NCBI GenBank assembly: GCA_038257015.1
Contig: JBBSJS010000005.1
Span: forward strand, 1-32,107
Source: UBA920 sp038257015
GTDB taxonomy: Bacteria > Patescibacteriota > Doudnabacteria > UBA920
Direction: 5' to 3'
Length of the DNA stretch: 32,107 nucleotides
The notes under the pieces were generated by a model. It did no database searches and was not told where the DNA came from. It worked only from the letters and a program-made list of their open reading frames with translations. This document shows positions 15,585 through 23,588 of this stretch, piece by piece; position 1 is the stretch's first letter; every line of letters begins with the position of its first letter. The position numbers were made by a program, and so were the translations under genes.

Positions 15585-15650
15585 TAATTTAGATACTTAA
15601 TATAGATGAGTAGCGGGATGCTACAACTTCTTAATCCTATTTTCTAGAAT

Positions 15651-15658
15651 GGGGGTGA
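15651..15658 (+). promoter_or_regulatory. Shine-Dalgarno-like GGGGGTGA selecting a TTG start
   Basis: GGGGGTGA ends 5 bases before TTG at 15664. It is one of very few Shine-Dalgarno-like sites in the window. It makes the TTG start more likely than the ATG at 15649, which overlaps this site and would add five residues (MGVKT) not found in the sister pilin. Confidence 0.6.
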
Positions 15659-15663
15659 AAACA

Positions 15664-16098
15664 TTGAAACAAAACAATCAAAAAGGATTTACTTTAATCG
15701 AATTGTTGGTGGTTATCGCCATTATCGGTTTGCTAGCTTCCGTAGTATTGTTGGCGCTAAACTCCGCTCGAGCTAAGTCACGTGATGCGAAGCGTGTCGC
15801 TGACGTACGTCAGTTGTCTAGCGCATTGGAACTATTCTACAATGATGCAAACGGCTATCCTGCCTCTCTAGCATCTTTGGTAACTTCTAGCTTCATTGGT
15901 ATTATCCCAGCAGCTCCAACACCAATTGACGGAGATTGTGCAACTGACGTAGTTGCCTCTAACTCATACATCTACACTGGTACTGGTACCGTTGCAGCTA
16001 ACTTGTATCCTGGTTACACTCTAACATTCTGTTTAGGTGCATCAACCGGTTCCTTGGCTCCAGGTGGAAAAACATCCTCCCCAGCAGGTATTCAATAG
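15664..16098 (+). CDS. Major type IV pilin, copy 1
   Basis: With the TTG start the prepilin is 144 residues, exactly the length of the sister gene. The leader is MKQNNQKG, cleaved before Phe of FTLIELLVVIAIIGLLASV, with the conserved Glu at position 5 of the mature protein. A hydrophobic alpha1 core and an amphipathic stretch (ARAKSRDAKRVADVRQLSSALELFYND) follow. The C-terminal domain has two Cys (GDCATD and TFCLG) that can close a disulphide loop. An alternative ATG start at 15649 gives 149 residues. It has its own promoter and terminator, and high-expression codon use. The prepilin peptidase encoded at 22726 would process it. Confidence 0.93.
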   Translation: MKQNNQKGFTLIELLVVIAIIGLLASVVLLALNSARAKSRDAKRVADVRQLSSALELFYNDANGYPASLASLVTSSFIGIIPAAPTPIDGDCATDVVASNSYIYTGTGTVAANLYPGYTLTFCLGASTGSLAPGGKTSSPAGIQ

Positions 16099-16123
16099 TA
16101 ATTGCTTTACCTAGCAAACTAAC

Positions 16124-16152
16124 AAAACCAATTAGTAATAGTTGGTTTTTTT
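16124..16152 (+). terminator. Intrinsic terminator of pilin 1
   Basis: AAAACCAA (16124-16131) pairs with TTGGTTTT (16142-16149), followed by TTT. It lies 25 bases after the stop codon. Confidence 0.78.
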
Positions 16153-16169
16153 AGTACTTTTGAATTGTA

Positions 16170-16178
16170 TGGTATAAT
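16170..16178 (+). promoter_or_regulatory. Extended -10 promoter of pilin 2
   Basis: TGGTATAAT, identical to the element before pilin 1, would start transcription near 16185. That gives a leader of only about 18 bases with no Shine-Dalgarno site. Confidence 0.78.
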
Positions 16179-16202
16179 TTAAGCACGAATTTAAACAGTG
16201 CT

Positions 16203-16637
16203 ATGAAACAAAACAATCAAAAAGGATTTACTCTAATCGAATTGTTGGTGGTTATCGCCATTATCGGTTTACTAGCTTCAGTAATATTGTTGGCGTTAAA
16301 CTCCGCTCGAGCTAAGTCACGTGATGCGAAGCGTGTCGCTGACGTCCGTCAGTTGTCTAATGCCTTAGAATTATTCTACAACGATGCCGGTGGTTATCCT
16401 GCCTCTCTAGCATCTTTGATAACCTCTAACTTTATCGGTATCATTCCAGCAGCCCCATTACCAATTGACGGTGATTGTGCAACTGATGCCCTAGCCTCCA
16501 ATGACTTGATCTACACAGCTGAGGGAGTTCCTGCAGCAAACTTATATCCAGATTACACTTTGTCATTCTGTTTGGGAGCTCCTACTGGCGGTTATACTGC
16601 CGGTGGACATTTTGCTTCACCGATCGGAATCCAATAA
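16203..16637 (+). CDS. Major type IV pilin, copy 2
   Basis: The 144-residue prepilin has MKQNNQKG as leader and FTLIELLVVIAIIGLLASV as the mature N-terminus. Like copy 1 it has an alpha1 helix and two Cys (GDCATD, SFCLG). The first half is almost identical to copy 1, also at synonymous sites. The second half differs much more at both DNA and protein level (for example EGVPAANLYPDYTLS against GTVAANLYPGYTLT). Two pilins with a shared core and diverged surface could give antigenic or functional variants, or form mixed filaments. Its own promoter and terminator allow separate control. Confidence 0.93.
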   Translation: MKQNNQKGFTLIELLVVIAIIGLLASVILLALNSARAKSRDAKRVADVRQLSNALELFYNDAGGYPASLASLITSNFIGIIPAAPLPIDGDCATDALASNDLIYTAEGVPAANLYPDYTLSFCLGAPTGGYTAGGHFASPIGIQ

Positions 16638-16651
16638 GTCATTCCTCAAAT

Positions 16652-16680
16652 AAAAACCAACTCTGAGAGTTGGTTTTTTT
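16652..16680 (+). terminator. Intrinsic terminator of pilin 2
   Basis: AAAAACCAACTC (16652-16663) pairs with GAGTTGGTTTTT (16667-16678), a 12-bp stem with a 3-base loop, followed by T residues. Confidence 0.92.
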
Positions 16681-16695
16681 ATGGTTAAGTAATTA

Positions 16696-16704
16696 TGGTA
16701 TTAT
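16696..16704 (+). promoter_or_regulatory. Extended -10 promoter giving a leaderless mRNA
   Basis: TGGTATTAT ends 6 bases before the ATG at 16711. A start 7 bases after the -10 box falls on the A of the ATG, so the transcript would have no leader. Confidence 0.65.
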
Positions 16705-16710
16705 TAAACC

Positions 16711-18657
16711 ATGTCTATAATATCACAAAAGTTTCCCATTATATCTGATACTGTTAACGGATTAACTGTCTTAATGGTTAGTATGGTTGTAATATTGCAA
16801 TTCTGGTTTTTTCAGGAAAGTGTGGAATTACCCAAGCTAATTGTTTGGTATATTCTAACAGGGATAATTCTAGTAATAATTGCTATTCGTTACAAGGATT
16901 GGAAAATAAACTTGCCCAAACCTATTATTATAATGTTGCTTGTATGGCTAGGACTGATTACTCTTAGTACAATTTTTTCTCTTGATACACAAAATTCTTT
17001 TTTTGGGATTTATCCGCGCTATACGAGTTCTTGGGTATTCTTTATTTCATGGTTAGTATTTATCTTAGTGTTGGCTGTTCAGAACAAAAGAATAATGGAG
17101 TCATTAATTAGGCTGTCGGCTTTACTGGGTGTGTTGATGGCTGTATGGGGTATCTTACAGTTTTATGGTATTGGGTTTTATGCAGGGCAAAGTGAAGTTG
17201 TGCGTACATTAATCCCGAGCTTTCTAGGCAATCCAAGTTTTTCAAGCATGTTTATAGTTGCTAGTCTTCCATTATTGTTGTGGTATAAAGGTATGAATGG
17301 CAAGATTTGGACAAAATATGTTTACATAATTAGCATTGCGCTAGTTTTTCTGTCATTAATCTATTTTAATAGTAGAGGTGCGATCGTTGCCGTCGCGTCT
17401 TCACTACTTATCTATGTAGCCTTAAACGCATTTAAAGCAAAAAAGTTTAATAACAAAATTCTGGCATTGGGTTTAATAGTTTTTATGGCAGTTGCAGGCG
17501 CTTTTTATTATCAAACTAGAGTGGATATTGGTGGTAAAGAGTCCGGATATGCACAACAAGCATCGTCAAGTAGATTAATCTTATGGGATCTGACAGTATC
17601 CCAGATTGGGCAAATGCCACTTTTTGGCACTGGCTTCGGCAATTTTTTCTTAGCTTTCCGAGAAAATACTCACCCAATTTTTTCATCAAGCGAGTGGTTT
17701 GATGACGCTCATAACTTTGTACTTCAATTTTACACAACTACAGGAGTTCTAGCTGGAACTGTTTTTATGTTATTGCTAGCTTATACGTTTTTTACTCTAT
17801 TTAAATCCTATTTAAATAGAGAGGATTACCATCTGCAAGTAGCTTTGATGAGTGCTTTATTGGCTTGGTGTGTTGCAGGATTCTTTACGCCAGTGCCACT
17901 CGCTAACTGGATGCTTTTGGCCATACTTCTTATGGCAAGCTGGAGATTGACATCAGAACATTCTATAGTAATCCAACCAAAAGTCTACTACAGAGCTGCT
18001 GGAATTATTCTGGGTTTACTTGTCTGTACTATTGGTATTAGTATTATGAGCAGTGAAATATTTTTAAGAATTGCTAAAGAATCCGAAACACAGTCGCAGT
18101 CAGAGAAAGCTTATAAGTATAGTAGCTTAGCATTAAAAGCTAATCCATTTAACACTGATTCTTATATAGTAAAAATTAACTCCGAATTGCAATTAGGTAA
18201 TATCGATAAAGTTGATCAAGAATTAGCTCGTTTTATCGCAAAGCATCCTAAGTCTTCAGGTATTTATCAACTGGCAGCAGATTTTAATATGCGGTTATAT
18301 GTGAAGACGGGAGATGAAGAGTATAGACAAAGAACTTTCGGAAACATTGAAAACATGTTGAAGTTTAATAGTAATTACGCAAGTGTTTACCGTACCTCTG
18401 CCTTGCTTTCTTTCTATTTAAACGATGTCGACAAATCCATGACTTATATCAATCGAAGTTTGGTGCTAGACATTAATAGTTATAATTCATGGATTCTAAA
18501 GTCAAAAATTAATTACGACTCTAATAACAAAGATCAGATGCTTTATGCACTAAAACGCGCCAACGCAATTGCTCCGCGCGTTAATGTCGGGAATGCTATT
18601 AAGTCTATGCAGAAAACTGATGATTACAAGCTGGTGCCTTTCCCTTATCAATTTTAA
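16711..18657 (+). CDS. O-antigen ligase/polymerase-like membrane protein with helical-repeat tail
   Basis: The 648-residue protein has roughly ten to twelve membrane helices in residues 15-450. The Wzy_C/O-antigen-ligase signature lies near residue 330 (DDAHNFVLQFYTTTGVLAG), including the conserved His. A preceding loop has SSSRLILWDLTVSQIGQMPLFGTGFGNF, also typical of the family. The last 190 residues look like tetratricopeptide-type helices (AYKYSSLALKANPFNTDSY, SMTYINRSLVLDINSYNSW). Members join lipid-linked glycans to lipid A, to proteins (PglL/TfpO pilin O-transferases) or polymerise repeat units. Lying directly after the pilins suggests pilin glycosylation, but specificity cannot be read from the sequence. 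It heads the glycan block. Confidence 0.85.
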   Translation: MSIISQKFPIISDTVNGLTVLMVSMVVILQFWFFQESVELPKLIVWYILTGIILVIIAIRYKDWKINLPKPIIIMLLVWLGLITLSTIFSLDTQNSFFGIYPRYTSSWVFFISWLVFILVLAVQNKRIMESLIRLSALLGVLMAVWGILQFYGIGFYAGQSEVVRTLIPSFLGNPSFSSMFIVASLPLLLWYKGMNGKIWTKYVYIISIALVFLSLIYFNSRGAIVAVASSLLIYVALNAFKAKKFNNKILALGLIVFMAVAGAFYYQTRVDIGGKESGYAQQASSSRLILWDLTVSQIGQMPLFGTGFGNFFLAFRENTHPIFSSSEWFDDAHNFVLQFYTTTGVLAGTVFMLLLAYTFFTLFKSYLNREDYHLQVALMSALLAWCVAGFFTPVPLANWMLLAILLMASWRLTSEHSIVIQPKVYYRAAGIILGLLVCTIGISIMSSEIFLRIAKESETQSQSEKAYKYSSLALKANPFNTDSYIVKINSELQLGNIDKVDQELARFIAKHPKSSGIYQLAADFNMRLYVKTGDEEYRQRTFGNIENMLKFNSNYASVYRTSALLSFYLNDVDKSMTYINRSLVLDINSYNSWILKSKINYDSNNKDQMLYALKRANAIAPRVNVGNAIKSMQKTDDYKLVPFPYQF

Positions 18658-18687
18658 TAGTTACAGCGGTTGAATTTAAAAATACTT

Positions 18688-19479
18688 ATGGACCTACTAA
18701 AAAAAATAATTGGCTGGTACTTTAAGCTTTGCAAGCAGTCGAGTCTGGATATTCGGAAAGAGGAAAGACTGAATCCTCGGTTTTGGCATAAAGACTACTT
18801 AGTTTTAAACTTTATTAATTCGTCCATAAAAAACAGTCTCAAAGAATATAATATAAAGAATCCTAATGTTTTAGATCTTGGCTCTTTCCATAAACCTTAT
18901 GCGGAATTATTCAAGAGCGACTCGTACTTTGGGGTAGATATACAAAATGGGCCTGGAGTAGATTTAGTTGCTGACCTTAATAGTATTCTAGATACGAATA
19001 AAAAATTTGACTTAGTAGTGTGTTTTGACACAATCGAGCATGTCTTAAGCACTCACAGTTTAATTTCGACAATTGAATTAAACTTAAACACTAATGGGTA
19101 TGTATTCATTTCTTCACCTTTTCTCTACACAATCCATGATGCCCCATATGATTTTTATCGATTCACAGAATACTTTTATAAACACTTTCCTAATCAGAAT
19201 TTAAAACTAATGAAGTTAGGGAAGTCGACAACTTACCCGGCATCATTAATAGTTCACACCAGTTACTTTTTGTACCGCTTACCAATTCCTTATTTTTTGA
19301 AGTACCCACTGTACGCAGTAGTTAACATCAGTGCTTTGTTAGTAGATAGTGTATTTGTCAAAATAGCCAAAATAAAATTACAATGGCTCAAAGAGTTTAT
19401 AAACTCGGGCCCTTTAGAATACTTTGTAGTATTGAAGAAAACTAATAATCAAGAAAGTTATGACAAATCTATACAATAG
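18688..19479 (+). CDS. SAM-dependent class I methyltransferase
   Basis: From ATG 18688 the product has 263 residues; a TTG at 18670 would add six. Motif I is VLDLGSFHKPYAELF (near residue 70), with acidic loop FGVDIQNGPGVDLVADL. Motif IV is FDLVVCFDTIEHV, followed by a post-motif with GYVFISSPFLY. This is a Methyltransf_11-type fold. A C-terminal hydrophobic stretch (about residues 195-225) may touch the membrane. Within a glycan operon the likely substrate is a sugar or lipid-linked glycan, but that is inference. It starts 30 bases after the ligase-like gene and overlaps the next gene by 20 bases. Confidence 0.82.
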   Translation: MDLLKKIIGWYFKLCKQSSLDIRKEERLNPRFWHKDYLVLNFINSSIKNSLKEYNIKNPNVLDLGSFHKPYAELFKSDSYFGVDIQNGPGVDLVADLNSILDTNKKFDLVVCFDTIEHVLSTHSLISTIELNLNTNGYVFISSPFLYTIHDAPYDFYRFTEYFYKHFPNQNLKLMKLGKSTTYPASLIVHTSYFLYRLPIPYFLKYPLYAVVNISALLVDSVFVKIAKIKLQWLKEFINSGPLEYFVVLKKTNNQESYDKSIQ

Positions 19480-20182
19480 TAATTACTATCAACACCAAAA
19501 AAGTGGTTCTTACGCCTCAGCTGAACAAATTGTACCCATTGCCTTGAACTACTACAGACCGAATTCAATTATTGATTTGGGTTGTGGTGTTGGTAATTGG
19601 CTTTCGGTATTTAAGCAAAATGGAGTTGAAAAAATCTTAGGTATCGACGGTGACTATGTTGATATGTCGCAACTTAGGATTGATATATCAGAATTTTTGC
19701 CCAAAGACTTATCTGGGCCAATTGAAGTAGTTGGAAGATATGATATGGCGATGTCTTTAGAAGTTGCTGAGCACTTACCAAGAGAATCTGCTGAAAGTTT
19801 TGTTCAAACTTTAACTTCACTATCCGATGTAGTTTTGTTTTCAGCCGCTGTACCTTATCAGGGTGGAACTGGCCATGTTAACGAGCAATGGCCTGAGTAT
19901 TGGGTGGAGCTTTTTAAAAAATTTGATTTCGTAGTGGTTGATCCAATCAGAAAAGAGGTTTGGAATAATGATCAAGTTGATTGGTGGTACGCTCAAAATA
20001 TTATGTACTTTGTTAAATCGACTAAACTTGCAGACTTGCCAAAACTGAGCGAAGCTCGAAAAATCACTTTCCCAAATCAACTATCATTACTGCATCCACG
20101 GAGTATAAGCTTGTACACAATTAAATTTGCAGGCTGGCCTTTGTTTAAGAAAAAGATCAAAAGCTTACTAAAGCTTAATTAA
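19460..20182 (+). CDS. SAM-dependent methyltransferase (Methyltransf_23 type)
   Basis: The 240-residue protein has motif I SIIDLGCGVGNWLSVF (about 36-51), acidic motif ILGIDGDYVD, and motif IV YDMAMSLEVAEHLPRESAESFV (about 94-115). The later loop VLFSAAVPYQGGTGHVNEQWPEYWVELF resembles methyltransferases found in polysaccharide and glycan-modification clusters. It overlaps the preceding methyltransferase gene by 20 bases, so the two are translationally linked. Substrate unknown, probably a sugar of the glycan made by this block. Confidence 0.85.
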   Translation: MTNLYNSNYYQHQKSGSYASAEQIVPIALNYYRPNSIIDLGCGVGNWLSVFKQNGVEKILGIDGDYVDMSQLRIDISEFLPKDLSGPIEVVGRYDMAMSLEVAEHLPRESAESFVQTLTSLSDVVLFSAAVPYQGGTGHVNEQWPEYWVELFKKFDFVVVDPIRKEVWNNDQVDWWYAQNIMYFVKSTKLADLPKLSEARKITFPNQLSLLHPRSISLYTIKFAGWPLFKKKIKSLLKLN

Positions 20183-20189
20183 GAGAACT

Positions 20190-20999
20190 ATGGCAAACCC
20201 AACTGTTTCTATTGTCATGGCTACTCATAACGACGAAAGTTATATTGAGCAAGCCATTAATAGTGTAATTGAGCAAAACTTCTCAGAATGGGAGATTGTT
20301 ATAGTTAACGACGCATCAACTGACCGCACTTCCGCTAAAGTTGCAAGTTTAGCAGCCAAAGATGATAGGATTAGGCTTGTGGATTTACAAAGTAATATTG
20401 GACAAGCACCAGCGCTTAATTTAGGATTAAACTTATCTAAAGGTAGATACATAGCTCGCATCGACGGAGACGATTATTGGACAGATCAAAATAAGTTAAC
20501 TGCACAAGTTAACTTCCTGGAAACTAACTCTGATTATGCATTGGTCGGCACTCAAGGAGTGGCAGTGGATGTGAGTGGTAATGAACTTTTCAAATTAGAG
20601 TTTCCTCTGCATGACTCTGAGATTAGAAAACAAATACTTACTCGGAATTGCTTTATTCACAGCAGTGTAATGTTTCGGTCCGATACTGCTAGAGAGATTG
20701 GTTGGTATAGAAATACTGAGGGCAAGGTCGAGGACTACGAACTATGGTTAGAGATGGGCAAAAACCATAAGTTTGCAGTTTTAGCTTCGAAAGCTTTATG
20801 TTATCGTATTAATCCAGCTGGCATAACTCAGACAAAGACTGATATACAATGGCAGGCATTTATAAATTTATCCAATAGATACAGAGATTATTACCCAGGA
20901 TACTATAAAGCCAGGTTAAAACTACAAACTCAAAAAACCCTTTTAAAAATATTTGGACCCAAGTTTCTTACTCTTCTAAAGAAGATCATTTTTTCTTGA
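20190..20999 (+). CDS. Family 2 glycosyltransferase
   Basis: The 269-residue GT-A enzyme has N-terminal VSIVMATHNDESYIEQAI (residues 6-23), nucleotide-binding NDAS (40-43) and metal-binding DGDD (92-95). The downstream VEDYELW (about residue 180) is the usual acceptor-side ED motif. GT2 enzymes of this kind move a sugar from a nucleotide donor to a lipid-linked acceptor at the cytoplasmic face. No membrane helix is clear, so it is probably peripheral. It starts 7 bases after the methyltransferase gene, in the same operon. Confidence 0.9.
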   Translation: MANPTVSIVMATHNDESYIEQAINSVIEQNFSEWEIVIVNDASTDRTSAKVASLAAKDDRIRLVDLQSNIGQAPALNLGLNLSKGRYIARIDGDDYWTDQNKLTAQVNFLETNSDYALVGTQGVAVDVSGNELFKLEFPLHDSEIRKQILTRNCFIHSSVMFRSDTAREIGWYRNTEGKVEDYELWLEMGKNHKFAVLASKALCYRINPAGITQTKTDIQWQAFINLSNRYRDYYPGYYKARLKLQTQKTLLKIFGPKFLTLLKKIIFS

Positions 21000-21011
21000 T
21001 ACCTATTAGCT

Positions 21012-22319
21012 ATGTCAAATAAACACGCCTCAATTACCGCACTACTTATACCTACCGTCATTTGGTTTTTTGCTGGTTTGTTTTTAACTATAGAGTGGTG
21101 GTATCCAACAGGTTTAAACCAAGAGAGACTTTTGGATCATGTTATAAACTTCTCCTTCATTTATGTGGTTTGGCTCCTGATATTTTTTTCCTACCAACTT
21201 TTCGATATAGAGAGTTACCGTAGTGTTTCGTTATTTGCTGGCCGTCTTATGGGTGCGATGGCTACGAGTTTGGTTGTGGCGGTAATTTATTTTTACTTCC
21301 AGCCAGAGTTGATAATTACCCCAAGGCGTTTCCTATTATCACATATCTTCATTTCGACTGCACTAATTTTTAGTTGGGGCTTAGTGGTTAGGTATTATCT
21401 ACCAAAGATTTGGCAAAAGTCGTTATTTGGATTTGCGTTACCTCAGTTTGTCGAAAATGAACTGAAGCAATTAATTGATAGATTTAAATTCTTAGGATTT
21501 AACTATGAAGGAATCGTTCATTCCTCATCTAATCTTGGCAATATTTCAACTGCTAAATCTATAATAGTAGTTCCAAAACACAGTCAACTATCAGAATTGC
21601 AAGTTAGTGAAGTATTAGAGCTAAGACGAAGAGGGTTTGATTTAATTGAATTCCCTCAAATCTATGAAAACTTTAGTCGTAAAGTACTGCTTTCAGAATT
21701 GACTGACTTGTGGTTCTTACAGTCTGTGAATTATAGCAAGCAATTTTTCCAAGATGTATCCAAGAGAGTGCTAGATATTATTATTAGCGTTGTGACTCTA
21801 GTTGTTTTTGCAGCAACTTTTCCTTTCGTAGCGGCATTAATAAAACTTTCTTCTGTTGGGCCTATCTTTTTCATTCAAAAAAGAGTTGGGCGAAACAACC
21901 AGATTTTCGAACTTTTCAAATACCGAACTATGACAGTCGGTACTGCTGATAATACCTGGACCTCCGAGAAGGATTCCCGTATCACGCAAATTGGCAAATG
22001 GTTGCGACGATTGCGCATCGACGAATGGCCACAGGCAATTAATATCCTAAAAGGGGAAATGAGCTTAGTTGGTCCACGGCCAGAACAAGTTCATATAGTA
22101 GAGGAGCTAAAGACTCAAATCCCTTATTATGACGAAAGGCATATTACTAAACCTGGATTAACTGGCTGGGCCCAATTGCATGTTTATGCTGGTAGTTTGG
22201 AAGAAACTAAGCAAAAATTGCAGTACGACTTGTATTACATCAAGCACCGAAGTTTACTTTTTGATTTAGAAATCATCTTAAAAACCTTGTATCACTTAGT
22301 TACTTTTGGTGGAAAATAA
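21012..22319 (+). CDS. Polyprenyl-phosphate sugar-1-phosphate transferase (WbaP/WcaJ type)
   Basis: The 435-residue protein has about four N-terminal membrane helices (residues 8-130), a short nucleotide-fold-like middle domain, and the C-terminal bacterial sugar transferase domain (about 248-435). That domain opens with the re-entrant helix KRVLDIIISVVTLVVFAATF. Catalytic and signature segments are QKRVGRNNQIFELFKYRTM, LRRLRIDEWPQ, GEMSLVGPRPEQ and KPGLTGWAQ. These enzymes place the first sugar phosphate on undecaprenyl phosphate and so begin glycan synthesis. With the glycosyltransferase and O-antigen-ligase-like protein it makes a short but coherent pathway. A flippase is not seen in the window. 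Confidence 0.93.
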   Translation: MSNKHASITALLIPTVIWFFAGLFLTIEWWYPTGLNQERLLDHVINFSFIYVVWLLIFFSYQLFDIESYRSVSLFAGRLMGAMATSLVVAVIYFYFQPELIITPRRFLLSHIFISTALIFSWGLVVRYYLPKIWQKSLFGFALPQFVENELKQLIDRFKFLGFNYEGIVHSSSNLGNISTAKSIIVVPKHSQLSELQVSEVLELRRRGFDLIEFPQIYENFSRKVLLSELTDLWFLQSVNYSKQFFQDVSKRVLDIIISVVTLVVFAATFPFVAALIKLSSVGPIFFIQKRVGRNNQIFELFKYRTMTVGTADNTWTSEKDSRITQIGKWLRRLRIDEWPQAINILKGEMSLVGPRPEQVHIVEELKTQIPYYDERHITKPGLTGWAQLHVYAGSLEETKQKLQYDLYYIKHRSLLFDLEIILKTLYHLVTFGGK

Positions 22320-22327
22320 CCAAGTGA

Positions 22328-22336
22328 TGGTATAAT
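22328..22336 (+). promoter_or_regulatory. Extended -10 promoter giving a leaderless mRNA
   Basis: TGGTATAAT ends 6 bases before ATG 22343, placing the expected transcript start on the start codon. It lies in the 23-base gap after the sugar transferase gene. Confidence 0.72.
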
Positions 22337-22342
22337 TAAGTT

Positions 22343-22726
22343 ATGAATTGGCCAAGAATAAAACAAAACTTATTATTCGGAACTGTTATCATTACTTTTG
22401 TTGGTGTGATAGCTTGGGGTGTGAATAATGGAATTAAGGCAGCTGGAAGTAAATCTGTAATTCATAATGCCGAAACCATCACAACAGCTGTCGGCTACTT
22501 TTATGAAGACCAAGATCGTTATCCGACAGGCCTAGAGTTTGCTGATAATAATTTAATGGCCGCCTATTTAAGCAATTTACCAGCTCGAGATTTTATCAGT
22601 GGGACTTGTTCTCAGAGTTATAACTACGCTAATCCATTCCCTCGACAATTTCAACTTGATGTTTGTTTAAGTAAGTCTACCGATGGAATGACGACTGGTT
22701 GGAACACTTACTCAAAATCCAAATAA
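22343..22726 (+). CDS. Pilin-like protein without a canonical prepilin cleavage motif
   Basis: The 127-residue protein begins MNWPRIKQNLLFGTVIITFVGVIAWGVNNG, one hydrophobic helix. It continues with SVIHNAETITTAVGYFYEDQDRYPTG, which closely resembles the pilin segment DVRQLSSALELFYNDANGYPAS. Two Cys lie in the C-terminal part (GTCSQS, DVCLSK), as in the major pilins. It lacks the G-F-T-L-I-E cleavage site, so it is probably not processed like a pilin. It may be an N-anchored pilin homologue, perhaps a priming or inhibitory subunit. Its stop overlaps the start of the prepilin peptidase gene (TAATG). Confidence 0.78.
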   Translation: MNWPRIKQNLLFGTVIITFVGVIAWGVNNGIKAAGSKSVIHNAETITTAVGYFYEDQDRYPTGLEFADNNLMAAYLSNLPARDFISGTCSQSYNYANPFPRQFQLDVCLSKSTDGMTTGWNTYSKSK

Positions 22727-23535
22727 TGATTAATACTGCTTATTTACTATCCGCTTTTTTCTTTGGGGCCTGTATAGGCAGTTTTTTGAATGTAGTTATA
22801 TGGCGATTACCCCAAGGGTTATCTTTGAATGGCCGTTCGTTTTGTCCTAATTGTAAACACGGCTTGGTTTGGTACGATCTTATTCCACTGCTTAGTATTA
22901 TTTGGAGAAAGTTTAAATGTGGATATTGCGCAAAACCAATTTCCAGTAGATATTTTAGTATTGAGGCGATTACCGGTTTTTTATTTGCTCTAGCATATTA
23001 TCTGGTTGGAACGGAAAATGCTCTGGCTATCTCTCAACTTCTTTTCTATTGGTTTGTAATTTCAATTATAGTTGTAGTATTCGTAATTGACTTAGAGCAC
23101 TACTTAATTTTAGACAAAATTATTTTACCGGCTAGTGCACTTTTACTGCTTTACCATTTTGTTACTGATGTATTGTTGGGAAATCTACAACTCAGCCTCG
23201 GTTCTAACTTAATCTCAGGATTACTGGCTTCATTAGTAGCCTCAGGATTCTTTTATGTGATATGGCTTATCTCGAAAGGGAAGTGGATAGGATTTGGCGA
23301 TGTTAAATACGCAATTTTCATGGGCTTGGCAGTCGGTTTCCCGAATGTATTAGTGGCGCTTTTCTCAGCATTTATGATTGGATCAATAGTCGGTGTATTT
23401 TTAATAATCTTTGGAGGTAAAGAATTATCGAGCAAGCTTCCGTTCGGAACATTCTTAAGTATTGGATTATTGTTGGCTCTATTTTGGGGCCAAGCTTTGG
23501 TTGATACCTATCTTAGTCTAATTGGCTTAAAATAG
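22726..23535 (+). CDS. pilD: Prepilin peptidase (A24 family)
   Basis: From ATG 22726, which overlaps the preceding stop, the protein has 269 residues. Two CxxC pairs in the cytoplasmic loop (Cys40/43 and 65/68) form the zinc site of the N-methyltransferase-containing type (DiS_P_DiS domain). The aspartic protease residues are Asp122 (VIDLEHYLILD) and Asp192 in GFGD. There are seven or eight membrane helices. It cleaves prepilin leaders after Gly and probably methylates the new N-terminal Phe. A longer start at 22699 (TTG) would only add residues encoded inside the neighbour gene. Confidence 0.96.
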   Translation: MINTAYLLSAFFFGACIGSFLNVVIWRLPQGLSLNGRSFCPNCKHGLVWYDLIPLLSIIWRKFKCGYCAKPISSRYFSIEAITGFLFALAYYLVGTENALAISQLLFYWFVISIIVVVFVIDLEHYLILDKIILPASALLLLYHFVTDVLLGNLQLSLGSNLISGLLASLVASGFFYVIWLISKGKWIGFGDVKYAIFMGLAVGFPNVLVALFSAFMIGSIVGVFLIIFGGKELSSKLPFGTFLSIGLLLALFWGQALVDTYLSLIGLK

Positions 23536-23561
23536 AGAAACTAGGTGAAATAGGGTGAATT

Positions 23562-23570
23562 TGGTATAAT
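23562..23570 (+). promoter_or_regulatory. Extended -10 promoter of the pseudopilin operon
   Basis: TGGTATAAT ends 15 bases before GTG 23586 and 18 before ATG 23589. The leader would be about 10 bases, too short for a Shine-Dalgarno site. Confidence 0.75.
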
Positions 23571-23588
23571 AAAGAAAAGACAAACGTG

